From positions 2,976,001 through 3,040,000 of the forward strand of contig NZ_AP025017.1 of NCBI RefSeq assembly GCF_019974135.1: 64,000 nucleotides of DNA. Reading direction: 5' to 3'. A program made the position numbers and the translations under genes. Below are positions 1 through 7,434 of this stretch, one piece after another (position 1 is the first letter of the stretch; each line of letters starts with the position of its first letter). Below the pieces are notes generated by a model. It did no database searches. It worked only from the letters and a program-made list of their open reading frames with translations, and had not been told where the DNA came from. Source of the stretch: Actinomyces capricornis. GTDB lineage: Bacteria > Actinomycetota > Actinomycetes > Actinomycetales > Actinomycetaceae.

Positions 1-1
1 C

Positions 2-691
2 CAGACCACCCGCCGCCTGAGCCGCCACCACCGCCTGGGGTTGGTGGACCACCTGGCGAGGCGTATCGGGGGAGTGCGGGCCGGATCCACCGGATTCATC
101 TGGCACCTACGGGAACCCGGCCACCGCCTGATCGCCCAGCAGCACAGCACCGACCACCAGCCGACCGGTACTGGCCAGACCCCGGCGGTCGCGGGCAGGC
201 GCCGGCGCCACAGCGAGCCCTCCCACGCCTTCCTGGCCCACACCCTGGCCATCACCCAGACCCGGCTGATCATCGAGCAGGCCGCCTACGACGCTGGCGG
301 ACACCTCACCCTCCTGGCCACCGAACCAGCCTGTTGGCGCAGCTGGATGCTGCCCTCCGGAGCCCAGCGCTGGCTCAAACCCGACCTGGAGGCCATCACC
401 ACCACCAAGCACGGCGAGCAGGACCACTGGCTGCTGGAGGTCGATCTGGCCACCGAGAACCCCGCCCGCCTCCTGGCCAAATGCCATACCTACCAGGACC
501 ATCTCAGCAGCGGCACCGAGCAAGCCGCCAACGGCGGCTATTACCCGCAGGTTGTGTGGGTGATGAATAGCGCCAAGCGGGCTGAGTGGCTGGAGCGGCA
601 GATCCAGGCTGACCAGTACCTGATGTCAGGGTTGTTCAAGATCGTAGCCAGCGCCGAGCAGTTGACCCGCCTCATCCAGCAAGGCCCATAA
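2..691 (+). CDS. Replication-relaxation family protein (5' end outside window)
   Basis: The reading frame is open to the left edge, so the true start lies outside the window. The visible 229 residues begin with a winged-helix-like stretch (GLVDHLARR, then RAGSTGFIWHL) and continue with a domain holding a WLLEVDLATE motif. This pattern fits the replication-relaxation family (Replic_Relax) found on actinobacterial plasmids and integrative conjugative elements, where members are thought to take part in plasmid replication or mobilisation. It is followed by resolvase-type genes on the same strand, which fits a mobile element. The family call rests on motif resemblance only; no catalytic residues are claimed. 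Confidence 0.6.
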   Translation, partial: QTTRRLSRHHRLGLVDHLARRIGGVRAGSTGFIWHLREPGHRLIAQQHSTDHQPTGTGQTPAVAGRRRRHSEPSHAFLAHTLAITQTRLIIEQAAYDAGGHLTLLATEPACWRSWMLPSGAQRWLKPDLEAITTTKHGEQDHWLLEVDLATENPARLLAKCHTYQDHLSSGTEQAANGGYYPQVVWVMNSAKRAEWLERQIQADQYLMSGLFKIVASAEQLTRLIQQGP

Positions 692-953
692 CGCCACCCC
701 TGGAGATCATCCATCAGAGTAAAAAGAGAGATCCACGCATCCATGCCGCTAATTCGATCACCCGTCAACTCCGGAAGTGCGTTCTCCATGCTATTCCTGC
801 CGCCACCTAGGGCCACTAATGAGAGGGATGGGTGGGATGAGAGTATTCGGACTTGACTCTTCGGGCCAACTGAGCGTCAATAGAAGTAGAGACAGAGGTT
901 GTGCCAGTCTCTTGCGTCAGTAGCTAAGAATCACTGAAGGGAGGAATAATCTC
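692..953. other. Intergenic stretch within mobile element, lower GC
   Basis: This 262-base gap is visibly richer in A and T than the chromosomal genes to the right. It ends in a strong ribosome binding site (GGGAGG near 939-944) for the next gene. A TTGACT at about 853 could be a -35 box, but no good -10 partner is spaced correctly. I see no further gene. Confidence 0.4.
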
Positions 954-1400
954 ATGCCCGGAACCACGCCAACTGAATCAAGCATCGAGGGCGTCGTCAT
1001 CTATGCCCACGGCCAGTATCCGGCCCAGATCACCAGGCAGAGCACCGCGCTGCGGCGCTACTGCCGGCACGCTGGTCTGGCGGTCATCACCGAGTTCCAC
1101 GACCTGGAGGATCGCACCATCGGCCTGGACATGGCGCTGCGGGCCGTCCGGGAGCCCTGTGTCCGCTACCTGTGCACCACCAACTGGCCAACCGCCAACC
1201 TCGACGCCGAGGCCGCCCTGTCCATCACCGAGCTCCTGAACCACGACCACATCAGCCTGCTCACCATCCATGATCAGGCGCCACAGGACCAGCCGCACCG
1301 CCACACGACCAGTCACCGTGCCGTAGGGGACCCACGCAGCCGGCCCGTCGACCAACGCCCATTCACCCCAGCAACCAGCACCGGAAGGAGGCCCTCATGA
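954..1400 (+). CDS. Small resolvase-like protein lacking the catalytic serine
   Basis: This 148-residue protein is not a recognised named family. Its first ~105 residues follow the layout of a serine-recombinase catalytic domain: a first strand (VVIYA), a helix (ITRQSTALRRYCRHAGL), a strand with EFHD, then a helix ending near LLNHDHISLLTIHD, where resolvases have the strand after the LDR motif. The YxRVS segment that carries the catalytic serine is replaced by YAHGQY, and the LDR motif is also gone. The tail is Pro/Arg/Thr-rich. The ATG is preceded by GGGAGG, and the stop overlaps the next start as ATGA, so the two genes are translationally coupled. I infer an inactive partner or regulator of the recombinase; this is untested. 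Confidence 0.5.
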   Translation: MPGTTPTESSIEGVVIYAHGQYPAQITRQSTALRRYCRHAGLAVITEFHDLEDRTIGLDMALRAVREPCVRYLCTTNWPTANLDAEAALSITELLNHDHISLLTIHDQAPQDQPHRHTTSHRAVGDPRSRPVDQRPFTPATSTGRRPS

Positions 1401-3985
1401 CCCCGACAACCACCGCCCCGGACACACCCGCCGCCTCAGCGGCTTCGCCGGGTGTGGACCCGCTTCAGGCTATGTCCGCCGCCCTGACCCCCAAGCGGGC
1501 CGTCTCATACATCCGGGTCTCGACCCGTGAGCAGGCTCAGCGGGCGGGGGCGGAGGAGGGCTTCTCCATCCCGGCGCAGCGTGAGGCGAATAAGAAGAAG
1601 GCTGCCTCTATGGGCGCCCTGATCGTCAAGGAGTTCGTCGACCGCGGTGAGTCGGCTCGCTCGGCCAACCGGCCCGAGCTGCAGCGGATGCTGGCCTACC
1701 TGCAGGAGGCGGGGGATGTGGATTTCTGCATCGTCCACAAGCTGGACCGCCTGGCCCGCAACCGGGCTGATGATGTGGAGATCAACCGGGCCTTCGAGCA
1801 GGCTGGGGTGCGCCTGGTCTCCACCTCGGAGAACATCGACCAGACGCCGGGCGGCATGCTGCTGCACGGCATCATGAGCTCCATCGCTGAGTTCTACTCG
1901 CGCAACCTGGCGAACGAGGTGCTCAAGGGCATGGGGCAGAAAGCCCGTAGTGGAGGCACCGTTGGCAAAGCACCCCTGGGGTATCGCAACGTCCGCGGCC
2001 AGGACGCCCAGGGCCGGGAGATCCGTACTGTTGAGGTGGATCCCGAGCGCGGTCCGCTCATGCGCCTGGCCTTCACCGAGTACGCCACCGGCAATTGGAC
2101 GGTGGCTCGTCTGGCCGAGCACCTGGCTGGCCTGGGCCTAGACATCCCCGCCACGCCCACCAGGCCGGCCAAGCCCCTGAGCAAAAACCGGTTGCATACT
2201 CTGCTGCGCCATCCCTACTACCGCGGGGTGGTTTCCTTCCAGGGTGTGGAGTATCCCGGCCAGCATGAGCCCTTGGTCGATGAGGTGACCTGGCAGCAGG
2301 TCCAGGACATCCTGTCGGCGCATCGTCATGGGGAGCAGCAGCGCCTGCACAACCACCATCTGAAGTCCACCGTGGTGTGTGGGCTGTGCGGCTCGCGGTT
2401 GCTGGTGCACAAGGCCAGGAGTCGCCATGGCCGGACCTATCCCTACTTCGTCTGTTCCCGCCGCCAGCGCAAGCACGACTGCACCTTCCGGGCCGTCCTC
2501 ATCGACCAGGTCGAGACGCGAGTGGCTGAGCTGTACGGGAGGATCTGCCTGACGGCTGAGGACAGGCAGACTGTTGAGGACTATCTGCTGGCCGAGCTGG
2601 ACCACATCCAGGCCGGGCGCCAGCAGCAGATCCGCTCCCTGACCACCCGCCGCACCACGCTGGAGGACCAGCGCCGCCAGCTCCTCCAAGCCCACTACGC
2701 CGGGGCTGTTCCCCTGGAACTGCTCAAGGAGGAACAGGACCGCCTGACCCGGCAGATCTCTGGGATCCAGCGCCAGCTCGATGGCTACCAGGCGGACATC
2801 GCCCAGGTCCGCCAGCACTTGGGGCAGGCTCTGGATCTGTTAGAGGATTGCCAGCGGCTCTACACTGCCGCCCCCGACCACCTCAAGAAACAGCTCAACA
2901 CCGTCTTCTTCCAGCGGGTGTTGGTCAACCCGGCCGTCGATGAGGATGGGCGCGTGGTGCTGCCCGAGGGCGACGGCCCCGGGAGTGATGGTGAGCCAGT
3001 CAGCAGCGAAGAGGCGTCCGATTGGGGAGGGACCGGAGCGACCAATGACCAACCCGCCCACAACCCAACCTCAGTATCGAGCCCTGGTCTCATCCTGACC
3101 CAGGATCCCGAGCAGCACAGCAGCGCCGCTGGCATCCTCAGCTTTCCCTTCGACCACCTGGCCAGCCCCGGGTTACGGCGGGCGGCGCACCAGCACGCCA
3201 GCACTGTGGATGCCGACCCGAGCCAGAGCCCCATCCCAGGGTTGTCAGGACAACGAAAAACGCCCACCGCCAAGGGTGAGCATCACTCGTCGTCTGAGAT
3301 GGCTCCAGCCACAACCTCGCTTGCTGCGGGTTCGTACTCGAGCACCGTGGTGCCCCCGGCGGGACTCGAACCCGCACGCCCGAAGGCAGCGACTTTTAAG
3401 GTCGCGGTGTCTACCGATTCCACCACAGGGGCCGCGCCCCGGCCTGCGCCGCGGCACCGGAACAACCTAGCACCACCGCCCCCGCGGTTCAGGCCGTTCG
3501 TGGGTCCTGCGGCAGGGACCTGCCGCAGGACCCACGAACGCATCGCCGACCTCCACTGCGTCCCGCCTCAGTCGGTGTCCAGTGTGGACAGGTCTCCCTC
3601 GTCCTGGCCCAGGGCGCGGGCCCGCAGCACCCGGCGCAGGATCTTGCCCGAGCGCGTCTTGGGCAGCGCCTCGGGGAAGTCGAAGGAGTCGGGCTTGGCA
3701 ATAGGCGACAGTGTCGCCGCCACATGCTGGCGCAGCTCGGCCTCAAGACGCCGGGAGGCCTCCACCCCCTGGTTGAGCACCACCGCCACATGGATCGCAT
3801 GCCCCTTGACCTCGTGGGGCAGGCCCACGGCCGCCGCCTCGGCCACCGCTGGGTGGGAGACCAGCGCGGACTCCACCTCCGCGGTGCCCAGGCGGTGCCC
3901 GGAGACCTTGATGATGTCGTCGGTGCGCCCAATGATCCAGAACCAGCCATCGGCGTCGCGCTTGGCCGAGTCCCCCGTGAGGTAG
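1397..3985 (+). CDS. Large serine recombinase (integrase) with read-through C-terminus
   Basis: Site-specific recombinase of the large serine type, which integrates and excises mobile elements. Visible parts: resolvase domain at about residues 34-180 with YIRVSTREQ (catalytic Ser near 42) and KLDRLAR; the recombinase domain at ~190-300; a zinc ribbon starting CGLCG near 328 and ending near FVCSRRQRKHDC; a coiled-coil region at ~400-480. Typical homology ends near residue 520 (about position 2960). The frame then runs on without a stop through a low-complexity tail, antisense through the tRNA-Leu gene (the give-away PPAGLEPARP stretch) and into the acs gene. The last ~340 residues are therefore unlikely to be native recombinase. 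RBS GGAAGGAG at 1383-1390. The element junction probably lies between 2960 and 3348. Confidence 0.85.
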   Translation: MTPTTTAPDTPAASAASPGVDPLQAMSAALTPKRAVSYIRVSTREQAQRAGAEEGFSIPAQREANKKKAASMGALIVKEFVDRGESARSANRPELQRMLAYLQEAGDVDFCIVHKLDRLARNRADDVEINRAFEQAGVRLVSTSENIDQTPGGMLLHGIMSSIAEFYSRNLANEVLKGMGQKARSGGTVGKAPLGYRNVRGQDAQGREIRTVEVDPERGPLMRLAFTEYATGNWTVARLAEHLAGLGLDIPATPTRPAKPLSKNRLHTLLRHPYYRGVVSFQGVEYPGQHEPLVDEVTWQQVQDILSAHRHGEQQRLHNHHLKSTVVCGLCGSRLLVHKARSRHGRTYPYFVCSRRQRKHDCTFRAVLIDQVETRVAELYGRICLTAEDRQTVEDYLLAELDHIQAGRQQQIRSLTTRRTTLEDQRRQLLQAHYAGAVPLELLKEEQDRLTRQISGIQRQLDGYQADIAQVRQHLGQALDLLEDCQRLYTAAPDHLKKQLNTVFFQRVLVNPAVDEDGRVVLPEGDGPGSDGEPVSSEEASDWGGTGATNDQPAHNPTSVSSPGLILTQDPEQHSSAAGILSFPFDHLASPGLRRAAHQHASTVDADPSQSPIPGLSGQRKTPTAKGEHHSSSEMAPATTSLAAGSYSSTVVPPAGLEPARPKAATFKVAVSTDSTTGAAPRPAPRHRNNLAPPPPRFRPFVGPAAGTCRRTHERIADLHCVPPQSVSSVDRSPSSWPRARARSTRRRILPERVLGSASGKSKESGLAIGDSVAATCWRSSASRRREASTPWLSTTATWIACPLTSWGRPTAAASATAGWETSADSTSAVPRRCPETLMMSSVRPMIQNQPSASRLAESPVR
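3348..3432 (-). tRNA. tRNA-Leu (anticodon TAA)
   Basis: A full class II cloverleaf reads on the minus strand. The acceptor stem is GCCCCTG with CGGGGGC, the anticodon arm GCGAC-cTTAAaa-GTCGC gives anticodon TAA, a long variable arm is present, and the T arm has GGTTCGAGTCC. CCA is encoded at 3350-3348. The mobile element abuts the 3' end, the classic position for tRNA-targeted integration, although serine integrases use tRNA genes less often than tyrosine integrases do. Confidence 0.95.
3464..3491 (-). promoter_or_regulatory. Possible tRNA-Leu promoter
   Basis: On the minus strand, TGAACC (3491-3486) and TAGGTT (3469-3464) are separated by 16 bases. The predicted start is about 25 bases before the mature tRNA. 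TAG-type -10 boxes are common in actinobacteria. The -35 match is weak. Confidence 0.3.
3495..3540 (-). terminator. acs terminator hairpin, 22-bp perfect stem
   Basis: Two exact 22-base inverted repeats (3495-3516 and 3519-3540) are separated by only 2 bases. They lie 27 bases past the acs stop. There is no T run after the stem on the minus strand, so it would act as a U-less actinobacterial terminator or as a transcript-stabilising hairpin. It also insulates the tRNA-Leu gene downstream. Confidence 0.7.
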
Positions 3986-5466
3986 AGGCCCGGGTACCTC
4001 TCCCAGTAGGTGCGCTGGTAGCGCTCGGGGTCCCGGTAGAGGGTGCGCAGCATGGAGGGCCAGGGCCGCTTGAGCACCAGGTTGCCCTCCACGCCGTCGG
4101 GCACCTCCCGCCCCTGCTCATCGACCACCGCCGCCTCCTGGCCGAACGCCGGCCGGCCGGCCGCCCCCGGCTTGGCAGGCATGGTCGGCACCGTGGTGAT
4201 CTGGAACATGCCGGTCTCGGTCTGCCACCAGGTATCGATGATCGGGCAGCGGCCCTCGCCCACCACCTGGTGGAACCAGGACCACGCCTCGGGATTCAGA
4301 GGTTCACCCACACTGCCCAGCAGCCGCAGGCTGGACAGGTCGTGGCGCTTGACCCAGGCCTCCCCGAAGCGCATGAGCGTGCGGATCGCGGTCGGCGCGG
4401 TGTAGAAGGAGGTGATCCCGTAGTTCTCGATGAGGTCCCACCACCGGTCGGGGTAGGGGAAGGTCGGGTTGCCCTCGTACATGAACACGGTGGCCCCGCA
4501 CAGCAGCGGCCCGTAGACCAGGTAGCTGTGGCCGGTGATCCACCCCGGGTCCGAGGTGCACCACCAGCGGTCCTCATCATGGATGTCGAAGCAGTCGTGG
4601 AGGGTGACATAGGTGCCCACCATGTAGCCGCCATGGGAGTGCAGGATCGCCTTGGGACTGCCCGTGGAGCCCGAGGTGTAGAGGATGAACAGGGGATCCT
4701 CGGCGTCGACCTGGACGGTCTCGCAGCGGCCCTTGGCCACCGGCAGCTTGCACAGCTCGTGGTACCAGTGGTCCCGGATCGGGTCCATGGCGACCTCCGA
4801 GCCCGTGTTGCGCACCACGATGACGTTCTGGATCGTGGGGGAGAAGCGCACCGCCTCATCGATGATGTCCTTGAGGGGGAAGACCTTCCCATTGATCCAC
4901 GACCCGTCGGCGGTGATGACCACCTTGGACTCCGAGCCATCGATGCGGGCGGTCAGGGCGTCGGCGGAGTAGCCGGCGAAGACCACCGAGTGGATGGCGC
5001 CGAGCTTGGCGCAGGCCAGCATGGCGAAGAACACCTCGGGGATGCGGGGAAGGTAGATGGTCACCACATCGCCCTTGCCCACCCCCATGGCCTTGAGCAC
5101 ATTGGCCATGCGCTCGACCTGCTTGGCCAGGGAGAAGTAGGAGAAGGTGCGCACCTGGTCGGTGTCCTCCCCGACCCACACCAGCGCCAGCTTGTTCTTG
5201 CGGGCCGTCACCAGGTGGCGGTCCACCGCGTTGGTGACGATATTCGTCCGCGCCCCCACGAACCAGCGGTAGAAGGGCGCCTCGGAGTCGTCCAGGACCT
5301 CCTCCCACGGCCTGGACCACTCCAGCTCCCGGGCGCGCCCGGCCCAGTAGCCCTGGGGATCCTTCAGGGCCTGCTCCTCCAGCGCCCTCCAGTCCTGGAC
5401 CCAGGCGCCCTTGACGGACTCGGGGTCGGGGGCGATGAAACCTGTGCTCTCGTATGCCTGCGTCAC
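3568..5466 (-). CDS. acs: Acetyl-CoA synthetase (acetate--CoA ligase)
   Basis: Cytoplasmic AMP-forming enzyme that converts acetate, ATP and CoA to acetyl-CoA. At 632 residues it is close to the usual ~650. The N-terminal acetyl-CoA synthetase cap is present (YWAGRARELEWSRPW). The adenylate-forming motifs follow in order: YTSGSTGSPK at about 262, DTWWQTETG near 410, the hinge region TGDSAKRDADGWFWIIGRTDD, VSGHRLGTAEVE, and PKTRSGKILRR with the catalytic, acetylation-prone lysine near 605. The start is GTG with GAGGAGG a few bases upstream. It stands alone, with the tRNA-Leu gene downstream and a divergent DUF1266-like gene upstream. A propionyl-CoA synthetase is less likely given the VGEPLNPEAW and WWQTETG motifs. 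Confidence 0.95.
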   Translation of the reverse strand: MTQAYESTGFIAPDPESVKGAWVQDWRALEEQALKDPQGYWAGRARELEWSRPWEEVLDDSEAPFYRWFVGARTNIVTNAVDRHLVTARKNKLALVWVGEDTDQVRTFSYFSLAKQVERMANVLKAMGVGKGDVVTIYLPRIPEVFFAMLACAKLGAIHSVVFAGYSADALTARIDGSESKVVITADGSWINGKVFPLKDIIDEAVRFSPTIQNVIVVRNTGSEVAMDPIRDHWYHELCKLPVAKGRCETVQVDAEDPLFILYTSGSTGSPKAILHSHGGYMVGTYVTLHDCFDIHDEDRWWCTSDPGWITGHSYLVYGPLLCGATVFMYEGNPTFPYPDRWWDLIENYGITSFYTAPTAIRTLMRFGEAWVKRHDLSSLRLLGSVGEPLNPEAWSWFHQVVGEGRCPIIDTWWQTETGMFQITTVPTMPAKPGAAGRPAFGQEAAVVDEQGREVPDGVEGNLVLKRPWPSMLRTLYRDPERYQRTYWERYPGLYLTGDSAKRDADGWFWIIGRTDDIIKVSGHRLGTAEVESALVSHPAVAEAAAVGLPHEVKGHAIHVAVVLNQGVEASRRLEAELRQHVAATLSPIAKPDSFDFPEALPKTRSGKILRRVLRARALGQDEGDLSTLDTD

Positions 5467-5779
5467 GACGTCCTCCTCGACGGCGCTCAGTGCCCCCGGG
5501 CCGGCCCCCGGGAGCGATTCGCAGAACAGTACCCGCCGCGCGGCCCGCCGGCCATGGCAGAAAACCGGCAGATCGGGATGGGGACCGTGCCCAGGGCGAG
5601 CGCGCTCCCGCCGGCGCCCACCCCCACGACGGCGTCATCCGGTCAGCCGCCCGCAGGCCCACCTCGCCCGGCGCCCTCCCCTTCCGCCTCACCACCACCC
5701 CTCCCGACCTCTTGCCGGACCGTCACCGCGTCTGCCAGGATCACCGAGAAGATGACCGGCCCCAGGAGGGACCCTCCTC
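5467..5779. other. Divergent intergenic region acs / DUF1266-like
   Basis: This 313-base region holds the GAGGAGG ribosome site of acs (minus strand) and the AGGAGGG site at 5764-5770 of the next gene (plus strand). It must contain both promoters, but I could not identify convincing -35/-10 pairs. The reading frames crossing it are Pro/Arg-rich and look like GC-driven noise. Confidence 0.5.
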
Positions 5780-7033
5780 GTGCTCAGCAATCTCAACCTG
5801 CTCGCCTCCCCCTACTGCGCCGACCACGCCCTGCTGGCCAAGCCCTACCAGGCCGCCATCGACGAGCTGCGCAACACGCAGGGCCCCGGATGGGCGGCAC
5901 TGAACCGGCCGGCGTCGGTCATTGCCCTGAAGAACGCCTTCGGCGTCGTCGACGGGCCCTCGGCGATCGCCCAATGCGAGGAGCTGGCGGTGGCGGCCGG
6001 CTCCTGGGCCGATCCGCTCATCGCAGCCCAGCAGGTGCCCGCCCTGGCCATGCTCGCCGGCGCGGCCGGGGCGCGCGGATTCGACGACTGCCGGATCGTC
6101 AACCTGCTCACCCGTGCCCGCACCGCGGGCTACATCGACGACGCCGCCCTGGCCGAGCTCCTGGAGAGCCACGCCCGGCGAGCCCTCGCGCACTACTCCG
6201 GCTGGGGCCAGTACCTGGCCTCCGTCATCGTCGGCAAAACCGCATTCCAGGCCATGTACGCCACCTCAGGCAGCCCCTACATCGTCGATGAGCACAAGAT
6301 CCTCGAAGCCACCCACATCATGGCGCTCAGCGCCCACCTCACCCTGTTCCCCGCAGGACTGTGGCCCCCGGAGGACCTCAGCGCCCTCATCAGCGCCATC
6401 GAGGCGCTCATTCCCGCCGAGAGCTCCCGGGCCGCCCGCCTGGGGGTCGGCGGGTGGGTGGCCACCGCCGGCCACCCCCTGGATGCGGCCACCACCACAG
6501 TGCTCCAGAGCACCGCAACGGATGCGGGGACCTTCCTGCGCTCGCGCGCCCTGGCACAGGAGGTCTTCTGGCTCCCCGTGGACATGGCCCGGCTCTGGCC
6601 GGTCTTCGAGGACCTGCGGAGCTCGCGGCTGCCCCCATGGGATCTGCCCGCCCACGGCGATGGCAGGGCCGCGAAGACCTTCTGGCGCGACGTCCGCCTC
6701 GAGCGCAAGCACTGGTCGGGGGTGCCCTTCCTGCGCATCAGCGACGGCGGCAGGCTCACCGCGGTCCTGACCGAGCAGGCCTGCGTCCTGGTCGCCAAGG
6801 CCGGGGTGCACCGCACCTTCACCCCCGTGCCCTGGGAGCAGGTGAGGATCACCGCCACCGTGAGCCCCGGCAAGGACGTCGCCTTCCATGCCGGAGGTGC
6901 GCTGCTGGGCACCCTCTACCCGGACTGGGGCGCACTGGGGCCGGCCAGCACCGAGCTCACCTGGCGCCTGGAGGCATTGCTCAACGGCCTGGGCGCACGA
7001 GTACGCTCCTTCAGCGCCGCCCACCCGCTGTGA
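5780..7033 (+). CDS. DUF1266-like protein with extra C-terminal domain
   Basis: Function unknown. Residues ~20-170 resemble the DUF1266 family: a W-A-L segment near the start, then the family-typical helix pair CRIVNLLTRARTAGYID and HYSGWGQYLASVIVGKTAF. The remaining residues to ~320 are helical, and the last ~95 look like a small beta-rich domain (RLTAVLTEQACVLVAK, PWEQVRITATV). No signal peptide or membrane helix is seen, so it is probably cytoplasmic. The GTG start is chosen because AGGAGGG sits 9 bases upstream and no better start follows. It is a single-gene unit between acs and a tRNA gene. DUF1266 proteins are often found near secretion or toxin loci, but nothing here supports such a role. 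Confidence 0.6.
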   Translation: MLSNLNLLASPYCADHALLAKPYQAAIDELRNTQGPGWAALNRPASVIALKNAFGVVDGPSAIAQCEELAVAAGSWADPLIAAQQVPALAMLAGAAGARGFDDCRIVNLLTRARTAGYIDDAALAELLESHARRALAHYSGWGQYLASVIVGKTAFQAMYATSGSPYIVDEHKILEATHIMALSAHLTLFPAGLWPPEDLSALISAIEALIPAESSRAARLGVGGWVATAGHPLDAATTTVLQSTATDAGTFLRSRALAQEVFWLPVDMARLWPVFEDLRSSRLPPWDLPAHGDGRAAKTFWRDVRLERKHWSGVPFLRISDGGRLTAVLTEQACVLVAKAGVHRTFTPVPWEQVRITATVSPGKDVAFHAGGALLGTLYPDWGALGPASTELTWRLEALLNGLGARVRSFSAAHPL

Positions 7034-7079
7034 GGGCGGCGGGACTCCGCCACGCTCACAGCAACCCATATATAAGAAG

Positions 7080-7171
7080 TACCCCCACTGGGATTCGAAC
7101 CCAGGACCTTGTGCTTATCAGGCACGAAACGAGGTATAAGCTCGCTGCTCTAACCGCTGAGCTATGGGGGC
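7080..7171 (-). tRNA. tRNA-Ile, unusual, with two anticodon-like arms (TAT and GAT)
   Basis: The acceptor GCCCCCA pairs with TGGGGGT (first pair G-U), and there is a normal D arm (GCTC/GAGC), T arm (CTGGG-TTCGAAT-CCCAG) and A73. Between the D and T arms two hairpins occur in tandem. The first is GCGAG-CTTATAC-CTCGT, a perfect 5-bp anticodon arm with anticodon TAT (Ile, AUA). The second is GTGC-CTGATAA-GCAC, followed by AGGTC; CTGATAA is exactly the loop of a normal tRNA-Ile(GAT), and AGGTC is a normal class I variable loop. CCA is not encoded. It is either a tRNA-Ile(TAT) with a huge extra arm, or a tRNA-Ile(GAT) with a ~20-base insertion. Confidence 0.75.
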
Positions 7172-7434
7172 AGTGCCTGGGCGCTCGCGCCGGCGCGCGG
7201 GGCTCAGGGCGTCGTCGGGGAGGACGACGCAGTGAAGATTACCCCAGCCCGGCACTCCTTCCTGACCGTTGCCATGGGGAGTTCTGTACATCCCCACCCG
7301 CTGCCCACGGCGGCGCATCGGCGGGAGCGCCCATGGGCTGCACGACCCGGGCCGAGGCGCGCTCCGGCACAGCGGCACCGACGGGCCCTGTGGGATGATG
7401 CTGCCCACCACATGGCACCGTCTTGGGAAGCGCG
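7172..7434. other. Intergenic region between tRNA-Ile and methyltransferase
   Basis: GC-rich spacer holding the tRNA-Ile promoter on the minus strand and the methyltransferase promoter on the plus strand. I could not assign either with confidence; TAATCT, read on the minus strand near 7240, could be a -10 box. Confidence 0.3.

Noticed and set aside
3724..6291. 855-residue plus-strand frame across acs and the start of the DUF1266-like gene
   Set aside because: It spans an unrelated gene on the opposite strand, an intergenic region and another gene's alternate frame; composition is Gly/His/Arg-rich noise.
7423..7434. TTG 7423 as start of the methyltransferase
   Set aside because: It would place the GGGAAG ribosome site inside the coding sequence; ATG 7435 follows it at a normal distance.
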